Positions 1-9,203 of a DNA stretch of 64,000 bases are shown here, in pieces. Origin of the DNA: Carnobacterium sp. 17-4 (GTDB lineage Bacteria > Bacillota > Bacilli > Lactobacillales > Carnobacteriaceae). Every line of letters begins with the position of its first letter. The first letter of the stretch is position 1. Below the pieces are notes generated by a model. The model ran no database searches, had not been told where the DNA came from, and saw nothing but the letters and a program-made list of their open reading frames with translations. The translations under genes were made by a program, and so were the position numbers. The stretch covers positions 2,220,363 through 2,284,362 of the forward strand of contig NC_015391.1 of NCBI RefSeq assembly GCF_000195575.1, given 5' to 3'.

Positions 1-739
1 ATTGTTTTGCGGTAGTGAATCCATTACGAGATGCAATCTGAAAGAGCGAATCTGAAGAATGGATCAAATCTTCTTTACTGTGCTTAAGTCGAACACTAGT
101 CAAGTATTTCGAAAAATTAATGCCTACAAATTGTTTGAAATAACGAGAAAAATAAGAAGACGATAGAAATTCTTGATTTGCCATATCTGTCAGTGATAGA
201 GGTTCACCATAGTGGTGTTCTATATAGTTTAGAATGCGTGTGATTCGCTCATCCTCGAGTTCAATTTGTTCTTGATAAGGAATACTTTTTTTGAAAAAAC
301 GAATCATCATCAATAAAATTTGATAAAGATCACTTTGAACACTTACGGAACTATCTTCACTTTTCTGTAAATGAGAGATAACTATTTTAGCTAATAATCG
401 ACGCAATTGTGCTAAAACTTCCTCACGACCGGTATCAATATTTTTAGAGAAGCATTCAAATATATAATGATAATAAGCCTCATACTGCATTTTAAAAAAG
501 TGATTCGTAATTGAAAGAGAAACAAGAACATTGTTTGAATCTCCAGAAATATTATAGATGGTATTTCGATTGATAATTAGAATATCGCTCTCTTGCAAGT
601 GGTAATCTTTTCCATCCATAGAAACCATAAAATTTCCTTCGACTACGAATAAAAGTATTGTACCTGCAAATTGTTGAGACGAGACAGATTGAATACTTTG
701 AATCATAATCTCAAAATCAGTTATAAATTTCTGCTTCAT
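1..739 (-). CDS. AraC-family transcriptional regulator (3' end cut by window edge)
   Basis: An open frame runs from ATG at 739 to the left edge, giving about 246 residues without a stop. The N-terminal ~130 residues look like a cupin-type sensor (beta-rich, with GTILLFVVEGNF and ESDILIINRNTIYNISG). The C-terminal part carries the AraC helix-turn-helix pair: a first helix region ending SSSYFSRYFKQFVGINFSKY and the second-helix start LFQIASRNGFTT, which normally precedes the family's last ~25 residues. It is therefore nearly complete. AraC proteins of this layout usually control a nearby carbohydrate or stress operon; the target probably lies left of the window or is the divergent yibE/F pair. 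The ligand cannot be told from sequence. Confidence 0.85.
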   Translation of the reverse strand, partial: MKQKFITDFEIMIQSIQSVSSQQFAGTILLFVVEGNFMVSMDGKDYHLQESDILIINRNTIYNISGDSNNVLVSLSITNHFFKMQYEAYYHYIFECFSKNIDTGREEVLAQLRRLLAKIVISHLQKSEDSSVSVQSDLYQILLMMIRFFKKSIPYQEQIELEDERITRILNYIEHHYGEPLSLTDMANQEFLSSSYFSRYFKQFVGINFSKYLTSVRLKHSKEDLIHSSDSLFQIASRNGFTTAKQ

Positions 740-948
740 ATTACACTCCTTTTGGGCAAATCATTCTACTGGATAATCCACTCATTTATTTGTTGTTCCC
801 ACTATTCTTATCACACTGCTATTATATGGGTCATGCTACGCGAAATCAAATTCACTTAATTTTTTAGCTGGAATAGTCATTAAAACAATATATGTTACAA
901 TAAACATGCTTATTTTGCTTGAAACATCTTTATACTGGAGGTATCTAT

Positions 949-2049
949 TTGAATAAAAAAGCTTTTTATTTATACGGCAGTATTTTGCTGTGTATCATCT
1001 TGTCTATGTTATTTGTACAAAATAATTTTTATTTATATGATGATCCCATAGCAGAAGTCGTAACAGTAACCCTTAACGAACAAAAAAGCTCTAACAATTC
1101 AACTACTAATGATCGTTTGTTTGATCAAACTCTAGTTGGGAAACTAGTAAATAGCGAACAAAAGGGTGAATTAATCACATTAGAAAACACTTATTCTCTA
1201 TCTGGAGCATATGATTACGAGTATGAAATAGGAGACGAACTCTTTGTCTCAATCCAAAAGAACTCAGGTAGTGATTTAAGAGGAAGCATTGATGGTCCAA
1301 AACGAGATACCTATGTTTTAGCAGCCGCTTGGTTATTTATATTAACGGTACTACTGGTTGGAAAGAAAAGCGGTTGGTTTTCAATAGTCAGTTTAATCAT
1401 TAATGTCTTAGTATTGTCACTCGCATTAACTGTCTACGCAAATTCAGAAAATGCTAACTTACTACTTATATGCAGTGGTTTAGTCGTTTTTTTCACGATT
1501 ACTTCTCTATTCTTAGTTAGTGGAAATACCGAGAAAACATATGCTGCTATCTTAGCCACATTGACGGGAACATTTTCCGCTCTTCTTATTGCTTATATTG
1601 TCATGCAGTTAACCGCTGAAAAGGGACTTAGATATGAGGAGATGGCTTTTATAACTAGATCTCCACAAAAGATATTTTTAGCTAGTATTCTAGTTGGTTC
1701 TTTGGGTGCTGTAATGGATATAGCGATTACGATTACCTCTTCTCTTTATGAGTTGTACGATAAAAACAATTCCATTCCAATAAAGAACTTAAAAGCTTCT
1801 GGAAAGGAAATCGGTGCAGATATTATGGGCACTATGACAAATGTTTTGTTTTTTGCATACGTCAGTGGAAGCATACCGATGATTCTTCTATACTTAAAAA
1901 ACGGTTCTACGCTGGGCTACACACTAGCGATGAATTTATCCTTGGAATTGACCCGCGCGCTTGTTGGAAGTATTGGAATTGTACTGACCATCCCAATAAG
2001 TATCTATACTGCGATTTATTTCATTCAAAAAAGGAGGCCACATAAATGA
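949..2049 (+). CDS. YibE/F family membrane protein, first of pair
   Basis: The best start is TTG at 949, seven bases after GGAGGT at 937-942; an upstream in-frame ATG at 919 lacks a ribosome site. The product is about 366 residues: one N-terminal membrane anchor, an extracytoplasmic segment of about 100 residues, then about seven membrane helices. The YibE/F signatures are GSLGAVMDIAITITSSLYEL and a following GADIMGTMTNVLFFAYVSG. The family is found in Firmicutes as tandem pairs; its substrate is not established. It overlaps the next gene by ATGA, so the two are probably co-translated and may form one complex. Divergent from the AraC gene, which could regulate it (inference). Confidence 0.85.
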   Translation: MNKKAFYLYGSILLCIILSMLFVQNNFYLYDDPIAEVVTVTLNEQKSSNNSTTNDRLFDQTLVGKLVNSEQKGELITLENTYSLSGAYDYEYEIGDELFVSIQKNSGSDLRGSIDGPKRDTYVLAAAWLFILTVLLVGKKSGWFSIVSLIINVLVLSLALTVYANSENANLLLICSGLVVFFTITSLFLVSGNTEKTYAAILATLTGTFSALLIAYIVMQLTAEKGLRYEEMAFITRSPQKIFLASILVGSLGAVMDIAITITSSLYELYDKNNSIPIKNLKASGKEIGADIMGTMTNVLFFAYVSGSIPMILLYLKNGSTLGYTLAMNLSLELTRALVGSIGIVLTIPISIYTAIYFIQKRRPHK

Positions 2050-2828
2050 ATGTCTTAGTATGCCTATCGATTATTTTATTTGTACTAATGAAATTGATCA
2101 GTGGCGAAAAAGGGACAAGATCGTTTATTGCTCTTTTTTTAAACTTTGGTATCACTCTTTTGACGATACTCTTAATGACGAGAGAAGCATTTAATCCAAT
2201 TTTTCTAACCATGATTGCTTGTATCCTTATTAGTTGCATCAACCTCTTTTATATAAATACTATAAATCTTAAATCCGTTATTTCATTTATTGCAACACTG
2301 ATGACATTGTTCTTTTTAGTCGGGCTTATTTTTATATTTGTTGAAAAATCTATGATACAGGGATTTGGTATAGAAGAGATAGAAGAACTTTCTTTCTTCA
2401 ATCTCTATGTTGGGGTAAACTTTCTTGAAATTGCTAGTTGTACTATCATAATGGGTTCTATAGGAGCTATTACAGATACTTCTATTTCTATTTCTTCCGC
2501 AATGAACGAGATTTTTATCCATAATCCATTCATGGACCGCTACAATCTTTTTAAATCCGGTATGAATGTTGGAAAAGATATTCTGGGCACCACCACAAAC
2601 ACTTTATATTTCGCATTTATTGGTGGTTATTTAGCTTTAATCGTTTGGTTTAAAGACTTATCTTACTCGCTTGGTGAAGTGATCAATTCTAAAGTGTTTA
2701 GCTCAGAAGTCATTTCCATATTCTGTATTGGAACAGGCGCAATTCTGATCATACCGATTACTGCTTGCCTTACAGCCTTTATGTTAACGCAGCGTAAAAA
2801 GGAAGTTTCTGTAAGTGAGAAAGTTTGA
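2046..2828 (+). CDS. YibE/F family membrane protein, second of pair
   Basis: A 260-residue protein with about seven membrane helices and no large extracytoplasmic domain. It carries the same family signature as its neighbour: GSIGAITDTSISISSAMNEI followed by GKDILGTTTNTLYFAFIGGY. The start ATG at 2046 overlaps the stop of the previous gene (ATGA), so translational coupling is very likely. In lactic acid bacteria the pair occurs together, the longer protein bringing the extra soluble domain. Function unknown; transport is a guess from topology. Transcription ends at the perfect hairpin at 2942-2980. Confidence 0.85.
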   Translation: MNVLVCLSIILFVLMKLISGEKGTRSFIALFLNFGITLLTILLMTREAFNPIFLTMIACILISCINLFYINTINLKSVISFIATLMTLFFLVGLIFIFVEKSMIQGFGIEEIEELSFFNLYVGVNFLEIASCTIIMGSIGAITDTSISISSAMNEIFIHNPFMDRYNLFKSGMNVGKDILGTTTNTLYFAFIGGYLALIVWFKDLSYSLGEVINSKVFSSEVISIFCIGTGAILIIPITACLTAFMLTQRKKEVSVSEKV

Positions 2829-2941
2829 TAAAATTAGAAAAACTTGCTTTAGTATCAAATTGGAGCCATTTTCAAAGGAAAATAACGTTTTTTTGGTCTC
2901 ACTCTACTATTTGAGCCCGTCCTAAATAATAATCTCTATGC

Positions 2942-2980
2942 AAAGAACGGGCTGAGATAAAAAATCTCAGCCCGTTCTTT
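2942..2980. terminator. Bidirectional terminator, 17-bp perfect stem
   Basis: Two perfectly complementary 17-base arms (2942-2958 and 2964-2980) enclose a five-A loop. It sits between the converging yibE/F operon and the ABC exporter operon. The arms begin with AAAG and end with CTTT, giving short U-rich tails in both directions. Confidence 0.85.
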
Positions 2981-2998
2981 TAATTATTCAATCTAATG

Positions 2999-4789
2999 TT
3001 ACATTTCACCAGTTTTTTCTTGATACGTTTGCAGTTCATACATATCAAAGTAAGTTCCTTTTTTGTCGATCAATTCATCATGAGTCCCTTTTTCCACAAT
3101 TTCTCCGTTGCTCAAAACTAAAATTTGGTCTGCATCTTTTACAGTGGATAATCGGTGAGCAATGATTAAAGATGTTCGGTCTTTGCGCATATTGGCCAAA
3201 CCTTTTTGAATTTTCTCTTCTGTTTCAGTATCAATATTAGCTGTTGCTTCGTCAAGAATTAGAATACGCGGCGAACGTAGGATGGTTCTAGCAAAACTAA
3301 TTAATTGCTTTTCTCCGGCAGATAAACTTGCACCACGTTCGATGACCTTTGATGCGTAACCATGTTCCATTTCAGATATAAACTCATCTGCATAAACAAA
3401 CTCAGCTGCTTTTTTAACTTCAGCTTCTGTGTAGTCATTATTGTACATTCGAATATTGTCAGCGATATTCCCATAAAATAGGAAACTATCCTGCAGAACC
3501 AATCCCATTTTAGTTCGAAGACCTTCTATTGGCATGTCCTTCAGTGAGTGACCATCAATAGTGATCTCTCCTTCGTGATACTCGTAGAACCGCATCAGTA
3601 CATTAATAATAGAGCTTTTCCCTGATCCCGTTTGACCGACTAAGGCAACTGTCTCTCCTGGTTTCACTTCAAAGCTGATATTACGCAATACTTGCTTACT
3701 GCCATCGTATGAGAAGTTCAAGTTATCTACGCGAATATGGCCTTCTGTGATCATATCCGTGGTACCTGGCTTGGATTGTGGAGCAAGTTCTTCACTTTTC
3801 AGCAACTCTTGAACCCTGTGTCCTGATACAATTCCATCTTGTAACGAACTTAAACTGTTCATCATTTGGCTGATTGGTTGGAAAAATGATCGTGAATAAG
3901 CTGTAAACGCATATACCAAACCTATATTGATGTTCCCTTGAGTCCAATCTTGATACCCAAAAATAAGCAGCACCGCTACTAGAGCGACCGATTCAATCAC
4001 ATTGATTGCGGGTGCCAATAATAATGCGTTCATACTATACATAGAACGACGAGAAACGACATATTCTTCATTGATCGTATTGAAATCATCTACTAATCGC
4101 TCTTCTTGGTTGTATTTTTGAATAATACTCATCCCACTAATAGATTCACTTAAATTGGCATTCAACTGACTTAGTACTTTTCGCATACGACTGTAAACAA
4201 GTGTGCTCTTCTTTCGATAAATCCCTGCGATCCAAACAATAACCGGTGTAAATAGTAGAAAAACTAAAGCCATTCTCCAGTTCAGTGCAAACATAGCAAT
4301 TGTAATCGACAACACATTGAATACCCCAGTAGCAATGGTCAAAAAGACAGTCCAAAATTCTTTGATTGTCTCTGTATCATTTGTCACTCTGGAAACAACT
4401 GTCCCCGCTGGGGTCTGATCGAAATAGCGCATGCCAAGTAAAACAACCTTTTCATACAATTGATTTCGAATATTGCCCACGGTTCTTTCTGAAGCCGTGT
4501 TAAAGAGAAAGTCTTTTACATAAGCAAATACGGCTTTAAGAATGGTTAATATCCCGTAAAAAATTACTATACGTACCGTAATTTCGATTGTTGCTGTACC
4601 ATTTGCTAAATACGTATCAATGTAGCGCTGAATAATAATGGGTAAATATGCAGCGATAGCTGAACCCAAGGCTAGGAATACAAATGAAATGAGGAATAAG
4701 AACTGATAGGGCTTTGCAAAGCGAAATAGACTAAGTAAAATACGCCAAGATTCTTTAGTAGAAAAAGCCGTTTGTTTTTGTTTGTCCAT
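2999..4789 (-). CDS. Multidrug ABC exporter half, consensus ATPase subunit
   Basis: A 596-residue half-transporter: six membrane helices in about residues 1-330 and a nucleotide-binding domain from about 350. The Walker A is GQTGSGKSS, the signature LSAGEKQ, and the Walker B ILILDEAT keeps the catalytic glutamate. With the next gene it forms a heterodimer of the BmrCD/EfrCD/LmrCD kind, in which this subunit supplies the consensus hydrolysis residue. Its start ATG (4789-4787) overlaps the partner's stop by one base, so the genes are coupled. Such pairs export drugs, dyes or lipids; the substrate is not predictable here. No dedicated regulator is adjacent. Confidence 0.9.
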   Translation of the reverse strand: MDKQKQTAFSTKESWRILLSLFRFAKPYQFLFLISFVFLALGSAIAAYLPIIIQRYIDTYLANGTATIEITVRIVIFYGILTILKAVFAYVKDFLFNTASERTVGNIRNQLYEKVVLLGMRYFDQTPAGTVVSRVTNDTETIKEFWTVFLTIATGVFNVLSITIAMFALNWRMALVFLLFTPVIVWIAGIYRKKSTLVYSRMRKVLSQLNANLSESISGMSIIQKYNQEERLVDDFNTINEEYVVSRRSMYSMNALLLAPAINVIESVALVAVLLIFGYQDWTQGNINIGLVYAFTAYSRSFFQPISQMMNSLSSLQDGIVSGHRVQELLKSEELAPQSKPGTTDMITEGHIRVDNLNFSYDGSKQVLRNISFEVKPGETVALVGQTGSGKSSIINVLMRFYEYHEGEITIDGHSLKDMPIEGLRTKMGLVLQDSFLFYGNIADNIRMYNNDYTEAEVKKAAEFVYADEFISEMEHGYASKVIERGASLSAGEKQLISFARTILRSPRILILDEATANIDTETEEKIQKGLANMRKDRTSLIIAHRLSTVKDADQILVLSNGEIVEKGTHDELIDKKGTYFDMYELQTYQEKTGEM

Positions 4790-6543
4790 TATAACCCCTC
4801 CCCATCTAATTTTTTCTCTAGCTGTTGTTTTTGATACATATCACGGTACCAACCTTTTGTTTCGATTAATTGCTCGTGAGAACCACGTTCACTAATGCTT
4901 CCTTTTTCCATCACGATGATTTCATCTGCGTTCATGATTGAACTGATGCGGTGCGCAGAAATAATCGTTGTTTTGTTGCTTCGCTCTTTTTTCAATGAAT
5001 TTAAAATAGCTTCTTCTGTATGAGCATCTACAGCTGATAAAGAATCATCTAGAATCAGACAATCTGGCTCTACTGCTAAAGCGCGAGCAATAGCAATACG
5101 TTGTTTTTGTCCACCAGATAAAGAAACGCCTCTTTCACCCACTTCTGTATCGTACCCCTGTGGAAACTGCAAAATATCTTCATGAACATTCGCTAATTTT
5201 GCATATTTTTCAACTTCTTCTTGCGTTAAATTTGAATTCCCAAATCGGATATTTTCTCTAATGGTTGTTGAAAACAGAAAATTTTCTTGCGGGACGATGG
5301 CGATACCTTTTTTTAGCGATTCTAAAGCATAGTCCTTTATATTAATATCGTTATATGAAATCATACCTTCATATTGATCGTAATCACGTAACAACAATTT
5401 ATAGAGTGCGCTCTTTCCAGCACCCGTTCTGCCGACAACTCCCAGCATATTTCCTTTTGCTAAGTGAAAAGAAATATTGGTTAAAACAGGCTTCTCATCA
5501 TCTGGATAAGTAAACGATTTGATATCAAAAATAATATCTCCCTCTAATGCTTGACGATAAGGATTTTCCATTTCTACAATAGAAGGGGTATAAGCTAATA
5601 AAACATCTACTCTATCATAAGCTGCACTTCCTCTTTCAAGGGTATTGATTAGTCCACCTACTGCGAGCAACGGCCACTGCATCATACCGATGTAACTGAT
5701 AAAAGCTACTAAATCTCCAATCGATATCCGTCCACTTTGAACATAATTTCCACCAACTAATAAAGCAATCACATAAGTTAGCCCCATGACGATTTCTATA
5801 CTTGGATTTAAAGCTGCTTTTAATTTGTAGACACGTTGATTTTCATCGACAACATGTTGCGTTTCTTTTTTAAAAGCAGACAAATCTTCTTTTTCTTCAC
5901 CCAACGTTTTTAAGACCTTCATTCCTGTTACACTTTCTTGAACATGGTCATTCATTGATGAAAAAGCTTGTAGTGCACCACGGTAACGTGCATGGATCAT
6001 TTTTCCTAAATACGTTGAAACAATGATCAAAATAGGTAAAGGTAAAACTGACACTAGTGTTAGTTTCCAATCGATGAAAAAGAACATTGAAAAGAGTGTT
6101 ACACCACCTAATGATAAGGCATCAGTCAATGTCAATACACCATCCGCTGCAACAAATCGAATAGCTGCCAAGTCATTTGTGGCATGTGCCATCAAATCAC
6201 CCGTCCGGTATTTGTGGAAAAATTCTGAATCCATACGTGTGAAAAATGAAAACAACCGATTGCGCAATATAGATTCAATTAATGTTGAATTCCCAAATAA
6301 AGCCATTCTCCATCCATAACGTAAGGCATACATAATTAAGGCAAAAATAAGGATCAAACTCACCCAAAAAAGTAATATCTTCCAACTTAACGTTCCTGCT
6401 ATAAAATGGTCAATGATAGTCCCAATAATTTTAGGATTCATCACTTGTAAAATGGCACAAATAATTAGCGCAGAAACACCAAAAGAATAGCTTTTCCAAC
6501 GCAATTTAAAAAACCAGCCATATTTTTTTAACGTATTAAACAT
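4789..6543 (-). CDS. Multidrug ABC exporter half, degenerate-site subunit
   Basis: A 584-residue half-transporter with an N-terminal six-helix domain and a C-terminal ATPase domain: Walker A GRTGAGKSA, signature LSGGQKQR, Walker B CLILDDSLSAVD. Aspartate replaces the catalytic glutamate after Walker B. This marks the degenerate-site partner of heterodimeric exporters (BmrC-like, by family knowledge). The start ATG follows GAAAGGAAC, a good ribosome site. First gene of the two-gene operon, with the partner overlapping by one base. Confidence 0.9.
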   Translation of the reverse strand: MFNTLKKYGWFFKLRWKSYSFGVSALIICAILQVMNPKIIGTIIDHFIAGTLSWKILLFWVSLILIFALIMYALRYGWRMALFGNSTLIESILRNRLFSFFTRMDSEFFHKYRTGDLMAHATNDLAAIRFVAADGVLTLTDALSLGGVTLFSMFFFIDWKLTLVSVLPLPILIIVSTYLGKMIHARYRGALQAFSSMNDHVQESVTGMKVLKTLGEEKEDLSAFKKETQHVVDENQRVYKLKAALNPSIEIVMGLTYVIALLVGGNYVQSGRISIGDLVAFISYIGMMQWPLLAVGGLINTLERGSAAYDRVDVLLAYTPSIVEMENPYRQALEGDIIFDIKSFTYPDDEKPVLTNISFHLAKGNMLGVVGRTGAGKSALYKLLLRDYDQYEGMISYNDINIKDYALESLKKGIAIVPQENFLFSTTIRENIRFGNSNLTQEEVEKYAKLANVHEDILQFPQGYDTEVGERGVSLSGGQKQRIAIARALAVEPDCLILDDSLSAVDAHTEEAILNSLKKERSNKTTIISAHRISSIMNADEIIVMEKGSISERGSHEQLIETKGWYRDMYQKQQLEKKLDGEGL

Positions 6544-6608
6544 TATTTAGTTCCTTTCTTTTGCTTACTATTTTTTTAACATCATTACTTTTCACACCAC
6601 AAAAAAAA

Positions 6609-6634
6609 CAAATAGAAAGGAAACTTCCTATTTG
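6609..6634 (-). terminator. Rho-independent terminator of the CoADR operon
   Basis: Read on the minus strand, arms at 6634-6625 and 6620-6609 pair with one bulge around a short loop and run straight into a tract of eight or nine U (genomic A-run 6600-6608). It lies just after the stop of the CoA-disulfide reductase gene. Confidence 0.85.
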
Positions 6635-6661
6635 TCCCGAATAGTAGTTATGATTGTGGTA

Positions 6662-8326
6662 TTATTTTTTTAGTCTCATCATCTTGAGGTAATTTTGATA
6701 ATTTTTATTTCCACCTGATAAGTTGTACACTTTTGTAAAGCCATGATGAATCAATACATTTTGAGCAGCATTACCTGTAACTCCTTTATTGCAGTAGGTG
6801 ATTGTTACTAAAGCTTGATCTAACTCTGTACTTCTCTCTCTTAATTCAGCAAGAGGAATATGAATCGCTCCTTTAACATGAGCTTTTTCAAAATCCTTTT
6901 TTGAACGTGTATCGACGATTTGCAGAGTCTCACCTGTATCTTGAAGCTGCACTAAATCAGCTGGTGTCATCAATGGATTACGTTTTAAGGCATTATCCAA
7001 TGCCATGCCCGTATAAAGAATAGGGTCTTTCGTTGTCGCAAATGGGGGAGCGTAAGCCAAATCTAAATGGAATAAATCTTCAGCTTTTGCTTTAAAGGTG
7101 ATAGCTGTTGCGATTACGTCGATTCGTTTGTCGACGCCACCTTGACCAATAGCTTGCGCACCTAGAATGCGACCGGTTTTTTTATCTGCTAATGCTTTGA
7201 TCGTTAATTCTTTCCCACCTAAATACTCAGCATGGTCTGGCTTGATATTATATAAAATTTCAACATCATAACCTTCTTTTTTTGCTTCTTTTTCGGTTAA
7301 TCCTGTTTGACCAACGTGTAGATCAAAGATTCTAAAAATCCCTGTCCCTAATACTCCTCGATGCTCTAAATCGCCACCAGTAATCACATCTCCAGCGATT
7401 CGACCCATTTTATTAGCTGTTGAGCCTAGTGGACGATAGATGGGTTTGCCTGTAATAACGGAGAAGCTTTCTGCCACATCCCCAACCGCATAGACATCTG
7501 GAAGATTGGTTTGCATTTTTTTGTTTACCGCAATGGCTCTGGAAGTTCCAATTTCTACGCCCATTTCTTTAGCTAATTCTGTATTAGGGCGTACACCTGC
7601 AGATAGGATAACGATATCTGGTTCAATCGTAACGCCATTTGTCGTAATAACTTTCTCGATTGATGTTTCTCCTTCAATCGTTTTCACAGTGTCGCTAAGG
7701 ATCAAATTCACGCCTTTCTCGCGCATATGCTCCTCGACACGGAAAGTCATGTCCGCGTCCATTGGGGGCATCACTTGATCTTCTAATTGAACAACGGTTA
7801 CTTCCAATCCTTTATGAATCAATTGTTCCGTCATTTCTAAACCAATAAATCCAGCTCCAATAATCAATGCTTTTTTGGGTTGTTTAACTGAATAGGCTCC
7901 AATATCTCGGGCGTCTTGAATGTTTCGAACTTGGAACACATTGTCATATTTCTTTTGGTTAAATGGAGGTGGAGTGAATGGAGAAGCACCTGTTGCAAAA
8001 ACCAATACATCATAGTGATCACTTTTCTTTTCTCCAGAAACAAGATCTGTCACTTCTACTTGTTTGTTGGTCTGATCAATCTTTGTCACTTTATGCTCGG
8101 TGAAAACTGAGACATTGTATCTCTTTTTGAACCATGCTGCATCTCTAGGAGTTAAGGCACTTAATTCTTCTACTTCTCCACCAATTTGATAAGGAATCCC
8201 ACAGACAGAATAAGAAATGTCTTTTCCTTGATCATAAACGACAATTTCAGCTTCCTCAGTGTTTCTTCTAGCTTTAGCTGCTACAGATGTACCTGAAGCA
8301 ACGGATCCAATCACAATAATTTTCAT
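6662..8326 (-). CDS. CoA-disulfide reductase with C-terminal rhodanese domain
   Basis: A 554-residue flavoprotein. The N-terminus is an FAD-binding Rossmann fold (IVIGSVASGTSVAAKARR). The single active cysteine lies in SYSVCGIPY, as in CoA-disulfide/persulfide reductases. A second NADH-binding motif (ALIIGAGFIGLEM) follows, then the dimerisation domain. From about residue 450 there is a rhodanese domain with active loop CNKGVTG. The fusion (CoADR-RHD) reduces CoA disulfide or persulfide and handles sulfane sulfur, by family knowledge. It overlaps the upstream arsR gene by four bases (ATGA), so expression is probably controlled by that thiol-bearing repressor. Confidence 0.9.
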   Translation of the reverse strand: MKIIVIGSVASGTSVAAKARRNTEEAEIVVYDQGKDISYSVCGIPYQIGGEVEELSALTPRDAAWFKKRYNVSVFTEHKVTKIDQTNKQVEVTDLVSGEKKSDHYDVLVFATGASPFTPPPFNQKKYDNVFQVRNIQDARDIGAYSVKQPKKALIIGAGFIGLEMTEQLIHKGLEVTVVQLEDQVMPPMDADMTFRVEEHMREKGVNLILSDTVKTIEGETSIEKVITTNGVTIEPDIVILSAGVRPNTELAKEMGVEIGTSRAIAVNKKMQTNLPDVYAVGDVAESFSVITGKPIYRPLGSTANKMGRIAGDVITGGDLEHRGVLGTGIFRIFDLHVGQTGLTEKEAKKEGYDVEILYNIKPDHAEYLGGKELTIKALADKKTGRILGAQAIGQGGVDKRIDVIATAITFKAKAEDLFHLDLAYAPPFATTKDPILYTGMALDNALKRNPLMTPADLVQLQDTGETLQIVDTRSKKDFEKAHVKGAIHIPLAELRERSTELDQALVTITYCNKGVTGNAAQNVLIHHGFTKVYNLSGGNKNYQNYLKMMRLKK

Positions 8327-8625
8327 GAATTTTCTCCTCCTATTTGCTGTGTAGTTGCAGAAGTAAGTTGACTAGTATCAGATACTAGTTGATTAATACA
8401 CTTTTCATTTAATGAATAATGATGCCATGTTCCAATTTTTTCTACTGTAACTAAACCTGCATTTAAAAGAACTTTTATATGATGAGATAACGTAGGCTGT
8501 GTAAAATCAAATTGCTCCAGAATATCGCAAGCACATAACTCACCATTAGAAAGCATATCTATTATTTGTACACGTTTAGGATCGGACAAAGCTTTCATCA
8601 CTTTTGCATAAGATTCATAGTCCAT
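8323..8625 (-). CDS. ArsR/SmtB-family repressor with CxC sensor motif
   Basis: A 100-residue winged-helix protein. Its recognition region (TQPTLSHHIKVLLNAGLV) is typical of ArsR/SmtB. The preceding helix contains GELCACDIL, which matches the cysteine pair that binds As(III) in ArsR. Because the downstream gene is a persulfide/CoA-disulfide reductase rather than an arsenic pump, the cysteines may sense sulfane sulfur or thiol stress instead (inference). The start ATG follows GAAAGAGG. Promoter and likely operator lie at 8658-8686. Confidence 0.9.
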   Translation of the reverse strand: MDYESYAKVMKALSDPKRVQIIDMLSNGELCACDILEQFDFTQPTLSHHIKVLLNAGLVTVEKIGTWHHYSLNEKCINQLVSDTSQLTSATTQQIGGENS

Positions 8626-8657
8626 AGTTAAACCTCTTTCTTTTTTCTACTCTTTTT

Positions 8658-8686
8658 AATATAGATGACTTTCTATCTATACGCAA
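8658..8686 (-). promoter_or_regulatory. arsR promoter with overlapping dyad operator
   Basis: On the minus strand TTGCGT (8686-8681) and TATATT (8663-8658) are separated by 17 bases. The spacer is an imperfect dyad, TATAGAT...ATCTATA (8660-8681), well placed for repression by the ArsR product. Confidence 0.65.
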
Positions 8687-8703
8687 CTATTTTTTTTTGA
8701 AAG

Positions 8704-8745
8704 AAAGAACTTCGTGTAACATTCCTTATGCACATGAAGTTCTTT
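8704..8745. terminator. Terminator-like hairpin upstream of arsR
   Basis: Arms AAAGAACTTC-GTG (8704-8716) and CACATGAAGTTCTTT (8731-8745) pair with a two-base bulge, followed on the plus strand by a short T-run. It lies just upstream of the arsR promoter. No plus-strand gene precedes it, so its role is unclear; it may insulate arsR from topB readthrough. Confidence 0.5.
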
Positions 8746-8891
8746 TTTGTATTGATGAATGAACACCATAAAATTTTTGAGCAGTTTAGGATGAGATAAG
8801 AGAGGCTACCACACAATTTTAGATAGAGAAAAGAATCTAGTATGATTTATACAGATTCTACTTCACAAAACTGTGCGAAAATAAGATGAGT

Positions 8892-9060
8892 TTATGAGCT
8901 AAAGCAGTTGTAGCTCATAATTGAACCTAAAAATCGACTAGATTATGAGATAAAAGAAGTTTATCTCATAATCTCATACAAAAAATCATCCGTTTTATCC
9001 ACTAGACGAGGCCTAGCTCATAATCGGAACTTAAAAATAGAGTGGATTATAGGGTAAAAG
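8892..9060. repeat. Degenerate ~103-bp direct repeat with strong hairpins
   Basis: The 578-base gap 8626-9203 has no gene. A segment of about 46 bases at 8911-8956 recurs at 9014-9060 with substitutions; both start TAGCTCATAA. Hairpins are embedded: 8892-8901 with 8911-8920 (10 bp), and 8941-8954 with 8960-8973 (14 bp perfect, five-base loop). All arms share the core TTATGAG. No coding potential was seen. It may be a decayed intergenic repeat family or a structured RNA. Confidence 0.55.
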
Positions 9061-9203
9061 AGTTCGGGCGCATTAAGGAAGAAATTTTATCTACTAAAAG
9101 AGTCATCTATATCATTTAACGAAGAACCAACTTTAGTGATATTTTTACGATCCAATTTGTTTAATCATTAGTTGCAACAAAACGAACTGCTTTTTCCTTA
9201 CTA

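Noticed and set aside
671-859. 62-residue plus-strand reading frame antisense to the AraC gene
   Set aside because: It overlaps the AraC coding region in the opposite direction, has no ribosome site and no recognisable sequence.
919-948. ATG 919 as the start of the first YibE/F gene
   Set aside because: GGAGGT lies inside this extension and points to TTG 949.
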